Below, piece by piece: positions 56,363 to 64,000 of a stretch of 64,000 nucleotides of DNA. The DNA lies in NCBI RefSeq assembly GCF_007997225.1, contig NZ_VORM01000010.1, positions 1 to 64,000 on the forward strand, in the 5' to 3' direction. Below the pieces are notes generated by a model, which saw nothing but the letters and a program-made list of their open reading frames with translations, was not told where the DNA came from and made no database searches. Source of the DNA: Subsaximicrobium wynnwilliamsii (lineage in GTDB: Bacteria; Bacteroidota; Bacteroidia; Flavobacteriales; Flavobacteriaceae). How positions within the stretch are numbered: position 1 is the first letter of the stretch; the number at the start of each line of letters is the position of its first letter. The translations under genes were made by a program, and so were the position numbers.

Positions 56363-57799
56363 CTACAAATCTTCAGCAAAAGACTCGCATAAATTGATGG
56401 TTTCTTTGATATCTTCCATCGTGGTTCGTGGGTTGATGAGGCACATTCTCAAAACCACTTGATTTTGTAATACGGTAGTGACCAGCAAAGCTTCGCGTGA
56501 GGCCACGACTTTTTCTGAAATCTGCTGGTTGATGCGGTCCAATTCTTTTTCAGAATAGTTCTTGCCCAGCGGGTTGTACCTAAAATTGATCACGGCCAGC
56601 GTCGCCGGTGAAATGACTTCCCATTTGGCACTGGTTCGCAGCAAATCTTCCACACGTTCAGTGATTTCTATATTGTAGCTTACCGCTCTCTTAAAGGCAT
56701 TGAGACCAAAAGTCTTGACCGACATGTAGAATTTCAAGGCCCTAAAACGTCGGGTCAATTGAATGCCGTGATCGTAAAAGTTGATTTCAGAGGTATTGCC
56801 CTCAATATCTCTTAAATATTCGGGTTTTTCGCTGAAGGTCTCGCTGAGCCATTTGTGGTTACGTACCAAAAGACAGCCCATTTCATAAGGTTGGAACATC
56901 CATTTGTGCGGATCTATGGTAAGCGAATCGGCCTTTTCGATGCCTTTTAGTTCTTGTTTTCCTTTTTCTGAAAGAATTGCTGCTCCACCATAAGCACCGT
57001 CTATGTGGTACCATAAATCTTCGCTCTTACAAATTTTCGCAATTTCCAACAAAGGGTCTACCGTACCCGTATTGGTGGTCCCCGCGGATGCGATGATGCA
57101 AAAGGGTTCTAAACCTTCCAATTTATCTATGGCTATGGCGCTTTTGAGTTTATTGATGGCCATTTTGAATTCCATATCGGTAGGGATGATGCGCACCTGT
57201 TCTTTTTTGAAGCCCAATACGCGTATGGCCTTAATGTTTGAGGAGTGCGCTTGGTCTGACATGTATATAACGGCTTTAGAAAAGTCATCGCCCAGTTTTT
57301 GGCCTCTTGCAGTGACTAAAGCAGTCAAATTTGCCATGGAGCCACCGCTGGTAAAGATGCCGCCGCCTTTTTTCTTCGGAAATTTAAAAAGTTTGAGCAG
57401 CCAGTTCATTGTTACGATTTCCAATTCTGCGGCAGCGGGAGAGCCAGCCCAACCTCCAGAAAAGACGTTGAAACCAGTCGCCAAAGTATCGGCCATTACG
57501 CTCACATAATTACTGGGACCCGGTACAAAGGAGTAGGATTTTGGATGCGTGACAATATTACTGTTTGGCAAGACTTTTTGGGTTACCAAATCAAAAACCG
57601 TTTGAAAATCGGTTGGGTCTTCTGGCACTTCTCTGTTAAAAAGGGTATCCATTTCCTCGCGTGAGGCCAGGGCTACCGGTTTTTTGGAACGTTCGGTGTC
57701 AAAATGGTCTACAATGGCATCAATGACTTGATAGCCATACTGTTTCATCTCATCTTTTGATAACTGTAAGGTATGCGAAGTCTCTTTATCTGGAATCAT
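56363..57799 (-). CDS. Group II PLP-dependent decarboxylase
   Basis: From MIPDKETSHTLQL (57799) this 478-residue enzyme shows PLP sites: FTSGGSMANLTAL (149-161), DQAHSS with His185 stacking on the cofactor, HIDGAYGG with Asp267, and Lys299 in TIDPHKWMFQP. It belongs to the aromatic/diaminobutyrate/aspartate decarboxylase group; the substrate cannot be fixed from sequence. The ATG at 57817 falls within the -7 box, which sets the start at 57799. Confidence 0.9.
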   Translation of the reverse strand: MIPDKETSHTLQLSKDEMKQYGYQVIDAIVDHFDTERSKKPVALASREEMDTLFNREVPEDPTDFQTVFDLVTQKVLPNSNIVTHPKSYSFVPGPSNYVSVMADTLATGFNVFSGGWAGSPAAAELEIVTMNWLLKLFKFPKKKGGGIFTSGGSMANLTALVTARGQKLGDDFSKAVIYMSDQAHSSNIKAIRVLGFKKEQVRIIPTDMEFKMAINKLKSAIAIDKLEGLEPFCIIASAGTTNTGTVDPLLEIAKICKSEDLWYHIDGAYGGAAILSEKGKQELKGIEKADSLTIDPHKWMFQPYEMGCLLVRNHKWLSETFSEKPEYLRDIEGNTSEINFYDHGIQLTRRFRALKFYMSVKTFGLNAFKRAVSYNIEITERVEDLLRTSAKWEVISPATLAVINFRYNPLGKNYSEKELDRINQQISEKVVASREALLVTTVLQNQVVLRMCLINPRTTMEDIKETINLCESFAEDL

Positions 57800-57814
57800 T
57801 TTTTTTACTTTTTG

Positions 57815-57822
57815 CAAAGGTA
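57815..57822 (-). promoter_or_regulatory. -7 box of the decarboxylase gene
   Basis: The minus strand reads TACCTTTG, 16 bp before the ATG at 57799. It excludes the upstream in-frame ATG at 57817 as a start. Confidence 0.55.
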
Positions 57823-58080
57823 ATTCAATCTGCTAAAGCAACCATAGTAACTGCTTCATATTGCGGGCTAAATCGCGAGTCCGTAAATAAAGGCGAAGTG
57901 CTTCAGTGGTAACGAAAGAAAAATTAATCCAAACCAAATCTTAGGCTCAAATTTTGCTAATTAATTGACGAAGCTATTTCAATTAGTTTCAGGCTTCCGC
58001 AGAAAAATTCAGGTTGCTACTAGATAGCTTGAATTTTAGGTTGGGCTTTGAATATTCCCGGGTTTCAACAGCTTAAAAGC

Positions 58081-58905
58081 TTAGTGATCATGCAAAACCA
58101 ACAATGGTATTTGCAAGTTTTCATTAATGCTTTCGGTTTGCGATTTGTTGAACAAGCGCTCTAAAAAACTTTGTTTGTGAATGGTTGCAGCCATCATGTC
58201 AATGTCATGGGTGTTGAGATATGCGCTTACGGCTTCAGCAATGGGAATGTCTTCTGCGAGCTCATATTTGCAATTGATGATGGCTAATTTTTGCTTGTCG
58301 AAACGCGCAATTTCAGAAACTTCGCCGCCAATACCCATTCGCAATACATGAAGCTGGAGTTTATGGGTTTTAATAAAATCCATGACCTCCTTAAATGGGG
58401 CATCATTTAGAGAGTCTTCGGGTTGTAAGCTCAATAAAAAGCTGTTTAGGGGCTTGAATTTATAAGCTTCGGGAATGATGATTGTAGTGCAATCTACTTT
58501 TCTAATCACATTAAGGGTGTTACTGCCAAAGAGCACTTCATTTGCGCCAGTTATGCCATTTGTGCCCATAACCACATAATCGATCTCGTGTTTTGAAACC
58601 ACTTGATTTACCGCATCTTCAAAGACGTCAAAATCAATAAGAGCTTCGAATGTATGCTGGCTATTGTTGAAATCACTGCGGAAGGTATTGATCAAAGCCT
58701 CAAGTTTTTCCTTCGGTTTAATGGTAATGCTGTCGTGGATGCTCGCGTTGGGCGCTGCCATGAGATCATCGGAAATATAGGATTTCACTTTATGTACGTG
58801 CAGCACATAAAATTCACAAGCTTGGGCTTTAAAAAAATGCAATGCGTAATGCATGGCCTCTAGGGCGTTGTCTGAAAAATCGGTAAGGAGGAGGATGCGT
58901 TTCAT
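58081..58905 (-). CDS. Universal stress protein, tandem Usp domains
   Basis: The 274-residue protein has two Usp domains. The first (about 1-145) is clear: RILLLTDFSDNALEAMHYALHFF and MGTNGITGANEVLFGSNTLNVIRKVDC. The second is more divergent and its glycine loop is poor. It has the FNR-like promoter shared with nirK and nosZ and lies downstream of the cbb3 operon, as Usp genes often do, so a low-oxygen role fits. Confidence 0.88.
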   Translation of the reverse strand: MKRILLLTDFSDNALEAMHYALHFFKAQACEFYVLHVHKVKSYISDDLMAAPNASIHDSITIKPKEKLEALINTFRSDFNNSQHTFEALIDFDVFEDAVNQVVSKHEIDYVVMGTNGITGANEVLFGSNTLNVIRKVDCTTIIIPEAYKFKPLNSFLLSLQPEDSLNDAPFKEVMDFIKTHKLQLHVLRMGIGGEVSEIARFDKQKLAIINCKYELAEDIPIAEAVSAYLNTHDIDMMAATIHKQSFLERLFNKSQTESINENLQIPLLVLHDH

Positions 58906-58925
58906 AACTTGATCTTTAGTTGTAT

Positions 58926-58969
58926 TAAATTTAGGGTTTTAATTAAAAATCGGCTATGATAAATGTCAG
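58926..58969 (-). promoter_or_regulatory. FNR/CRP-like promoter of the Usp gene
   Basis: On the minus strand CTGACATTTATCAT (58956-58969) is followed after exactly 22 bp by TAAATTTA (58926-58933), about 20 bp before the ATG. One outer base departs from the palindrome. Confidence 0.7.
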
Positions 58970-59021
58970 TATTGCTATTATTTTAAAAGCGCATAGGAGC
59001 GTCAAGACCTCTAAGATTTTT

Positions 59022-59726
59022 TTACGGACTGCAATCTATGGCACTGCTCGCCATGTCAACCATTGGAGCAGGAGAGAGGTAAGGAATGCCGAGTCCCAGC
59101 CCACGAATAATGAATAGTACCGCAATGACAACCACAAAAACCGGAATCGCTTTTTGAATGCGCTTTTTAACGCTCACATTCAAGAATTTGCCTATATAAA
59201 TCGCGGTGGTCATCAAGGGGATGGTGCCCAAGCCAAACAAGGTCATATACAAACTGCCATAAACCGCATTCTGCATCGCCAAGGAGGCAAAAACCGCCAT
59301 GTAAACGAGTCCGCAAGGGAGAAACCCATTGAGAAAGCCAATGGTCAAGAAGGTATCGGCAGATTTCTTTTTAAAGGCTTTGCCCATAGACGATTTCACT
59401 TTGCCAATAAGGCGGTATAATGGTTTTGAGAAGTTGTACTTATTGAAGGTTTGTACTGGTGTCAAGACCACCACAATCATCAAGATCCCTATAAAGATGG
59501 ATAAATACTGCTGTATGCCAAAGAGATAGAGGCCTTTGCCCACCAAACCAAAAGCGAGACCGATGAGGCTGTAAGCGAGAAGCCTTCCGAAGTGATAGGT
59601 AAAGATCTGGAATACTTTTCTAGTGGAATTGCTGCGATCTACCGGCAACATAAAAGCGATGGGGCCACACATGCCAACGCAGTGAAAGCTACCCAAAAGG
59701 CCAAATATGAAGGCGGTCCAAAGCAT
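59022..59726 (-). CDS. TauE/SafE-like membrane protein of the cco cluster
   Basis: This 234-residue protein has about six membrane helices. The N-terminal FGLLGSFHCVGMCGPIAFML holds a CxxxC pair in the first helix, and GFLNGFLPCGLVYMAV a further cysteine, the pattern of the sulfite-exporter-like/UreH-type family found with cco genes. It may take part in copper delivery or assembly of cbb3 oxidase. It follows ccoH after a repeat-containing spacer. Confidence 0.82.
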   Translation of the reverse strand: MLWTAFIFGLLGSFHCVGMCGPIAFMLPVDRSNSTRKVFQIFTYHFGRLLAYSLIGLAFGLVGKGLYLFGIQQYLSIFIGILMIVVVLTPVQTFNKYNFSKPLYRLIGKVKSSMGKAFKKKSADTFLTIGFLNGFLPCGLVYMAVFASLAMQNAVYGSLYMTLFGLGTIPLMTTAIYIGKFLNVSVKKRIQKAIPVFVVVIAVLFIIRGLGLGIPYLSPAPMVDMASSAIDCSP

Positions 59727-59752
59727 TGTTTTTGTATTTAAGGATTAATTTT

Positions 59753-59869
59753 AGAATCAAGAATCAAGAATCAAGACCGTCCCGAAATCGGGACTGCTAG
59801 AATCAAGACTTGCTTGGTACTATTCGATTAAATTATATTTGATTCCGACTTCCGTCTTCTGTCTTCTGT
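59753..59869. repeat. Mixed heptamer repeats and palindrome between ccoH and the TauE-like gene
   Basis: Three AGAATCA units (59753-59773) are followed by a GTCCCGA/TCGGGAC hairpin (59779-59794) and, at 59842-59869, by four 7-bp units (ATTCCGA, CTTCCGT, two CTTCTGT) of the same family as the 60433 and 10655 arrays. Confidence 0.8.
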
Positions 59870-59912
59870 CATGCAGCGCAGCGATCTTGCTTCGTTGTAC
59901 CACAACGCTATT

Positions 59913-60359
59913 TTAGTAGCTAATCTCTTTTTTGTAGAGATAGCTGTTGCCATGATATTGCCAGTCCACACTAATGTTCCAACGACCATCCACCAAGCGT
60001 TTGTCAGGTATGAGCAAATTGTGATTAGACAGTGAAATCGTAGTTTCATAGTCTAGTTGCTTGTTGGATGGTCTATATAGGAACACTTTTCCTGTGATGT
60101 CTTTGATGTCTTTATCTAAAGGAAAACTAATGAGCAAGCCTTCTTTCGTTCTAGTCCAAGTCACATCGGTTGTGAGCGATTTTGCATGCTCTTGCTTATC
60201 AAGGTCTTCTTGAAACTCCAGCTCTTTTCCGTAATAATCTTCTGTAACCAAATCATAGCTAAGTTTTTCGTCCACATTCATTTGTATCACGAAATACATG
60301 ATAAAGCTGATAAAGCCTATAAATGCTAATACGATACCTGTTCCCCAGTTAATTTTCAT
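59913..60359 (-). CDS. ccoH: FixH/CcoH family protein
   Basis: Starting at MKINWGTGIVLAFIGF (60359), the 148-residue protein has one N-terminal membrane helix (about 6-27) and a periplasmic beta domain, as in FixH/CcoH, an assembly factor of cbb3 oxidase. Five extra residues from an ATG at 60374 are less likely. A 339-bp spacer with a heptamer array separates it from ccoG on the same strand. Confidence 0.88.
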   Translation of the reverse strand: MKINWGTGIVLAFIGFISFIMYFVIQMNVDEKLSYDLVTEDYYGKELEFQEDLDKQEHAKSLTTDVTWTRTKEGLLISFPLDKDIKDITGKVFLYRPSNKQLDYETTISLSNHNLLIPDKRLVDGRWNISVDWQYHGNSYLYKKEISY

Positions 60360-60432
60360 CTTCTTAGTTCCCACGAAATTGGGAATCGGTTTTAGTTAAA
60401 ATCTATTTTTTTACTTTTGGCTCTTGGCCAGT

Positions 60433-60656
60433 TTTCAGTATTCAGTTGCCAGTCTCCAGTCTTCAGTCTCCGGTCTCCAGTCTTCCGTCTTCCGTCTTCA
60501 GTCTCCAGTCTTCCGTCTTCAGTCTTCCGTCTTCCGTCTTCCGTCTTCCGTCTTCCGTCTTCCGTCTTCAGTCTCCGGTCTCCGGTCTCCAGTCTCCAGT
60601 CTTCCGTCTTCCGTCTTCAGTCTTCGGTCTTCCGTCTTCGGTCTTCCGTCTCCGGT
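60433..60656. repeat. Heptamer tandem array, 32 units, inside the cco operon
   Basis: Exactly 224 bp divide into 32 units of 7 bp, mostly CTTCCGT, CTTCAGT, CTCCAGT and CTCCGGT; two CTACCCT units follow. It lies between ccoG and ccoH, which point the same way, so it would be transcribed as GACGGAA/GACTGAA-type repeats. All three plus-strand frames stay open because the period is 7; none of these frames is real. Confidence 0.93.
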
Positions 60657-60698
60657 CTACCCTCTACCCTCTAAACACTACCCTCTATCGGAAAGCTC

Positions 60699-62123
60699 CT
60701 AGTTATAACTGCGAGGTCCCAAAAAGTTGACCGATGTGGTTTCAATCAATTCATCACCACTATAGACATCAATCATTAATTCGTTCTTATCGCCAGAAAG
60801 ATCGCTTTGCTCCAATTCAATAAATAGGGTGCCTTTCGCTAAACCTTGCTCTGGCACTTTCACCACTTCTGAGGCAGATACTAATTTTATTGTGCCATTG
60901 TCAAAGCCACGAAGTTCAAACCTAACGTTTTCTATGCTTTTCGTTGTTTTATTGATCAATTTATAGGTAAACACATTGCTAATTCGCGTTTCGCCCACAT
61001 GTTCATACAATTGCCCTGGCAATCGCAAGACACGTGCTTCCACATCATTGCGCAGCATGAGCATCCCAATCAAAAAGCCTGTAAGAATGACCAAGACTGC
61101 GGTATAACCTTTCAGTCTGGGTGTGAATTCAAATTTCTTTTTCTTCTCAATATCCTCTTCACTGGCATAGCGAATCAAGCCTCTTGGCAGGTCAATGCTA
61201 TCCATGATATGGTCACATTCATCAATACAAGCAGTACAGTTAACACATTCCAATTGCGTACCATTCCTTATATCGATCCCAGTTGGGCAAACGTTCACAC
61301 ATTGAAAACAGTCAATACAGTCGCCATGTCCCAAGGCCTCACGGTCTTCGTTTTTTCTAAATTTCTTTCTACCATTCTCTGCCTCACCACGTTTATGGTC
61401 ATAAGCCACCACAATGGATTTGTTATCCAGCAAAACCCCTTGCAGCCTTCCGTAGGGACAAGCAATAATACATACTTGTTCTCTGAACCAGGCGAACACG
61501 AAGTAGAACACCGCAGTAAAAATGACAAGCGGAAACAAAGTGCCCAAATGTTCAAAAGGCCCATCTGTGATATAGCCCAGCAATTTGTCACTGCCTATCA
61601 AATACGCCAAAAACACGTTGGCGATGATGAAGGAAATGACCAAAAAGATGAACCATTTTAGCAGCCTTTTTCTTATTTTTTCAGCATCCCATTTTTGTTT
61701 GTCCAAACGAATTTGCTTTCCTCTATCGCCATCAATCCAATATTCTATTCTTCGGAAGACCATTTCCAGGAAAATCGTCTGCGGACAAATCCACCCACAG
61801 AAAATTCTTCCGAAGCTAACTGTGAAAAGGGCGATAAATACGACACCAATGAGCATGGAGATGACAAACAGATGAAAATCCTGTGGCCAAAACGGAAAGC
61901 CGAAAATATTGAAACGGCGTTCCAAAATGTTGAACATCAAAAATTGATTGCCATTGATCTTGATAAAGGGAGCCGCCAAAAAAAAGGCCAGAAGCCCATA
62001 GCTAACGATCTTGCGCCACTCATAATAGCGACCACTTGGCTTTTTGGGATAGACCCAAGCGCGCTTGCCGTCATCGGTCAAGGTGCCAATAGTGTCCCTA
62101 AAGCTTTCGTTTTCTGTGCTCAT
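60699..62123 (-). CDS. ccoG: Cytochrome c oxidase accessory protein CcoG
   Basis: CcoG (RdxA/FixG) reduces copper for assembly of cbb3 oxidase. The 474-residue membrane ferredoxin has about five helices, the NosR-like CGWICPQTIFLE and CIIACPYGRLQG motifs, a dicluster 4Fe-4S domain (CIDCFQCVNVCPTG and CVNCTACIDECD, about 262-295) and a C-terminal immunoglobulin-like domain (about 360-474). It starts 33 bp after ccoP. Confidence 0.95.
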   Translation of the reverse strand: MSTENESFRDTIGTLTDDGKRAWVYPKKPSGRYYEWRKIVSYGLLAFFLAAPFIKINGNQFLMFNILERRFNIFGFPFWPQDFHLFVISMLIGVVFIALFTVSFGRIFCGWICPQTIFLEMVFRRIEYWIDGDRGKQIRLDKQKWDAEKIRKRLLKWFIFLVISFIIANVFLAYLIGSDKLLGYITDGPFEHLGTLFPLVIFTAVFYFVFAWFREQVCIIACPYGRLQGVLLDNKSIVVAYDHKRGEAENGRKKFRKNEDREALGHGDCIDCFQCVNVCPTGIDIRNGTQLECVNCTACIDECDHIMDSIDLPRGLIRYASEEDIEKKKKFEFTPRLKGYTAVLVILTGFLIGMLMLRNDVEARVLRLPGQLYEHVGETRISNVFTYKLINKTTKSIENVRFELRGFDNGTIKLVSASEVVKVPEQGLAKGTLFIELEQSDLSGDKNELMIDVYSGDELIETTSVNFLGPRSYN

Positions 62124-62156
62124 TTTTTATCTAAATTTAGGCTTGCCTTATTGTAT

Positions 62157-63110
62157 TCAGTCTTTCTCGATTTCCAGTACGTCATTAGACTTCACTTCCA
62201 TAGCGCTAGAGGGTATGGCTTCCTTTGGTGCATTCTCATCGACCCAAATATCACCCTCTTGTTCCTTACCATCGGTAGGTGTTGTGCCTTGAAATTGTAA
62301 CACGTAACTGGACACTTGAGCCATTTCAGCTGGTTTTAGACTTTGTTTCCAAGCGATCATGCCTTTTCCTGCGCGACCACCTTCAGAAATTGTTTTGAAG
62401 ACATTTTTTATGCCTCCACCTAAAATCCAATGCTTGTCGGTTAAATTTGGTCCAATACCGCCACCACCATCTGCTTTATGGCAAGCGACACAGTTCATTT
62501 CATAAATGGTTTTACCCGCCTTTAAATCTGAGGCATCTACTAAAACAGTCACGGTGCTGAAATCCACCAAATCCTTGGCGCCTTTTTTATACTCTTCAAT
62601 TTCCACCTTTGCCTGTTCCAAATTGGCTTGTAATTCATCATATTGATTCTCACCATCAAAGATGTGGTACCTTGCCATATAGACAAATGCAAAGACGATA
62701 GAGGCATAGAACCCATAAAGCCACCATGGTGGCAGATCATTGTCCAACTCACGAATACCATCGTAGTTATGGTCTAGGATGATCTCATGCTCTTCCTCCA
62801 TTTCCTTGCCGCCACGTAATTTGGCGTAGGTTTCTTTTACCCAAATCAACACCTTTGATTGGCTGCTGCGCTTTAGATTGTAGCGTTCTTTAGCTTCAGC
62901 ATCTAAAGTTTGGTAGAGAATATTTTCCAAGGATCTCACTATGGCTTCAATACCAATGAGTAATAAGAGCACGAAAATTAAAAATAAGCTAACTTCAGGT
63001 CTCTCTATAATCGCCAATTTATTACCAGAATCAATGGTAAGTTCTACTAAAACGACAATAATGAGGAACACAATTGGTATCCTTAGCCAGGCTGGGATTG
63101 AGTTTTTCAT
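62157..63110 (-). CDS. ccoP: cbb3 oxidase subunit CcoP (mono-heme)
   Basis: CcoP passes electrons to the cbb3 catalytic subunit. The 317-residue protein has two N-terminal helices (about 8-25 and 40-55), the CcoP motif HNYDGIRELDNDLPPWWLYGF (114 onward), another helix, and one cytochrome c domain with Cys207/Cys210/His211 (CVACH). Classical proteobacterial CcoP carries two hemes; this form has one. Its ATG overlaps the ccoQ stop (ATGA). Confidence 0.93.
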   Translation of the reverse strand: MKNSIPAWLRIPIVFLIIVVLVELTIDSGNKLAIIERPEVSLFLIFVLLLLIGIEAIVRSLENILYQTLDAEAKERYNLKRSSQSKVLIWVKETYAKLRGGKEMEEEHEIILDHNYDGIRELDNDLPPWWLYGFYASIVFAFVYMARYHIFDGENQYDELQANLEQAKVEIEEYKKGAKDLVDFSTVTVLVDASDLKAGKTIYEMNCVACHKADGGGGIGPNLTDKHWILGGGIKNVFKTISEGGRAGKGMIAWKQSLKPAEMAQVSSYVLQFQGTTPTDGKEQEGDIWVDENAPKEAIPSSAMEVKSNDVLEIEKD

Positions 63111-63292
63111 AGGTCTGTGGTATTTTCATCCTCTAAAGGAAGATTGCTAACATTAGTGATATACTCTTTCTTTGCAGTAACGACCCACCAAAATAGGAGC
63201 ACAAAAAAAGTGAAAAATATAATTAGGGAGATCATGGGATATATTTCAATCCCAGTAATGCTCTCCATGTGGTTTTTTACAAATTTTAACAT
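63107..63292 (-). CDS. ccoQ: CcoQ-like small subunit
   Basis: This 61-residue protein has one strong helix (about 19-39, PMISLIIFFTFFVLLFWWVV) followed by a charged tail. Its size and place between ccoNO and ccoP match CcoQ/FixQ, which stabilises the cbb3 complex. It starts 3 bp after the ccoNO stop and overlaps ccoP by 4 bp. Confidence 0.88.
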   Translation of the reverse strand: MLKFVKNHMESITGIEIYPMISLIIFFTFFVLLFWWVVTAKKEYITNVSNLPLEDENTTDL

Positions 63293-63295
63293 GGT

Positions 63296-64000
63296 CTATT
63301 GATTTTGTGATGTTGTGACTTCTAAATCCTTGACTTTAATATCTGTTCCCAAACGCTGTAAATAGGCGATCAAGGCTACGATTTCGCGGTTGCGCATCTC
63401 AATGAACTCCTCTCCAGCTGCTTTTTTATCGGCCTCGTAAGTATCCACAAAATCGGGATCGGAGTAGAGGTTTTGTTCAATGGCAGTGCCTTGATCCAAC
63501 ATAGACTGCTGTGCGTTTTCAATCTCAGCATCGGTGTAAGGCACCCCGAGTTTTACCATGACTCTCATTTTGTCCTCGGTCATGGATTTGTCCAACTCAT
63601 CGGTAATGATCCATTTATAAGACGGCATGATGGAGCCTGATGAGGTGCTTTGAGGGTCGTACATGTGGTTAAGGTGCCAACTATCTGAATATTTGCCGCC
63701 AACCCGATGTAAATCTGGACCAGTTCGTTTACTTCCCCATAGATGTGGGTGGTCATAAACAAACTCTCCGGCTTTGGAAAATTCACCGTATCGCTCAACC
63801 TCACTTCTAAATGGCCTTACCATTTGTGAGTGACAGCCTACACAACCTTCTCGTATGTAAAGATCTCGACCTTCCAATTCTAAAGCTGTGTAGGGTCTCA
63901 CGCTGCTTATTGTTGGTATGTTTGAGTCTATCATTAGCGTGGGTACAATTTGAACAATACCACCAATTAAAATGGCGATGGTCGCAAAAATGGTTAGTTT
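63296..64000 (-). CDS. ccoNO: cbb3 oxidase subunit CcoO part, probable CcoNO fusion (5' end outside window)
   Basis: The visible 234 residues are CcoO: a membrane helix (FATIAILIGGIVQIVPTLMI), then LEGRDLYIREGCVGCHSQMVRPFRSEVERYGE with the CxxCH heme site. The frame stays open to the window edge with no start of its own, as expected if ccoN and ccoO are fused, the usual form in Bacteroidota. Only the sequence before the window could confirm the fusion. Confidence 0.9.
   Translation of the reverse strand, partial: KLTIFATIAILIGGIVQIVPTLMIDSNIPTISSVRPYTALELEGRDLYIREGCVGCHSQMVRPFRSEVERYGEFSKAGEFVYDHPHLWGSKRTGPDLHRVGGKYSDSWHLNHMYDPQSTSSGSIMPSYKWIITDELDKSMTEDKMRVMVKLGVPYTDAEIENAQQSMLDQGTAIEQNLYSDPDFVDTYEADKKAAGEEFIEMRNREIVALIAYLQRLGTDIKVKDLEVTTSQNQ

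Noticed and set aside
60417-60730. Three overlapping plus-strand frames of 85-94 codons rich in Ser, Val, Phe
   Set aside because: They are products of the 7-bp repeat, which cycles through all three frames with no stop.

Overview
The window looks like a piece of a flavobacterial (Bacteroidota, Flavobacteriaceae-like) chromosome. The signs are AT-rich DNA, promoters with the Bacteroidota -7 box TAnnTTTG, starts preceded by A-rich leaders instead of Shine-Dalgarno sequences, many lipoboxes, a TonB receptor paired with a DUF4249 lipoprotein, a CcoO domain whose upstream frame is open as expected for the fused CcoNO of this phylum, and Sec-type clade II nitrous oxide reductase. Assignments come from reading motifs by eye; no database search was run.

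Layout. 1-1760: 3' end of a 5S rRNA with its terminator, then a decayed stretch holding two truncated ISL3-type transposase ends. 1762-15071 (minus strand): housekeeping genes murQ, a TonB receptor/DUF4249 pair, monomeric isocitrate dehydrogenase, rplS, trmD, a long-form GAPDH and a DegP-type protease. 15268-19300 (plus): dapF, GNAT acetyltransferase, mltG and a DUF2279 protein as one overlapping operon, then a lysozyme-fold protein. 19395-34098: membrane proteins, an alanine symporter, a 1-kb array of 132-bp repeats, a pair of DUF3857 proteins, acs, csbD, an esterase, an ECF sigma/anti-sigma pair and a Cu,Zn superoxide dismutase.

34402-51158 (plus) is a respiratory and copper block: universal stress protein, cytochrome c, fasciclin lipoprotein, nosZ, a NosB-like membrane protein, nosL, nosD, nosF, nosY, three small Cys/Met-rich proteins, an OprC/NosA-type copper receptor, nirK with a fused cytochrome c domain, nirV, a Sco protein and a porin. 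51258-64000 (minus) carries deoD, a flavin-binding protein, a nitrosative-stress module (Rrf2 regulator, ric, an unlisted 38-aa ORF, a heme-copper-like membrane protein, hemerythrin), a CBS protein, a PLP decarboxylase, another universal stress protein and most of a cbb3 oxidase operon (ccoNO partial, Q, P, G, H and a TauE/SafE-like protein).

The picture is a microaerobic or partially denitrifying marine-type flavobacterium. NirK would make NO, NosZ would consume N2O, cbb3 oxidase would scavenge low oxygen, and the copper receptor, Sco and Nos accessory proteins would supply copper. No canonical NO reductase is present here. The strongest new signal is regulatory: four promoters (nos operon, nirK, one universal stress protein, the flavin protein) carry an FNR/CRP-like palindrome exactly 22 bp upstream of the -7 box. 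Three other sites carry a different palindrome, GGATAAATTTATCC-like, with the -7 box inside it; they lie before rrf2, ric and nirK. Other items worth a look are seven tandem poly-Ser micro-ORFs in the 1-kb array and several unrelated 7-bp tandem arrays between genes.
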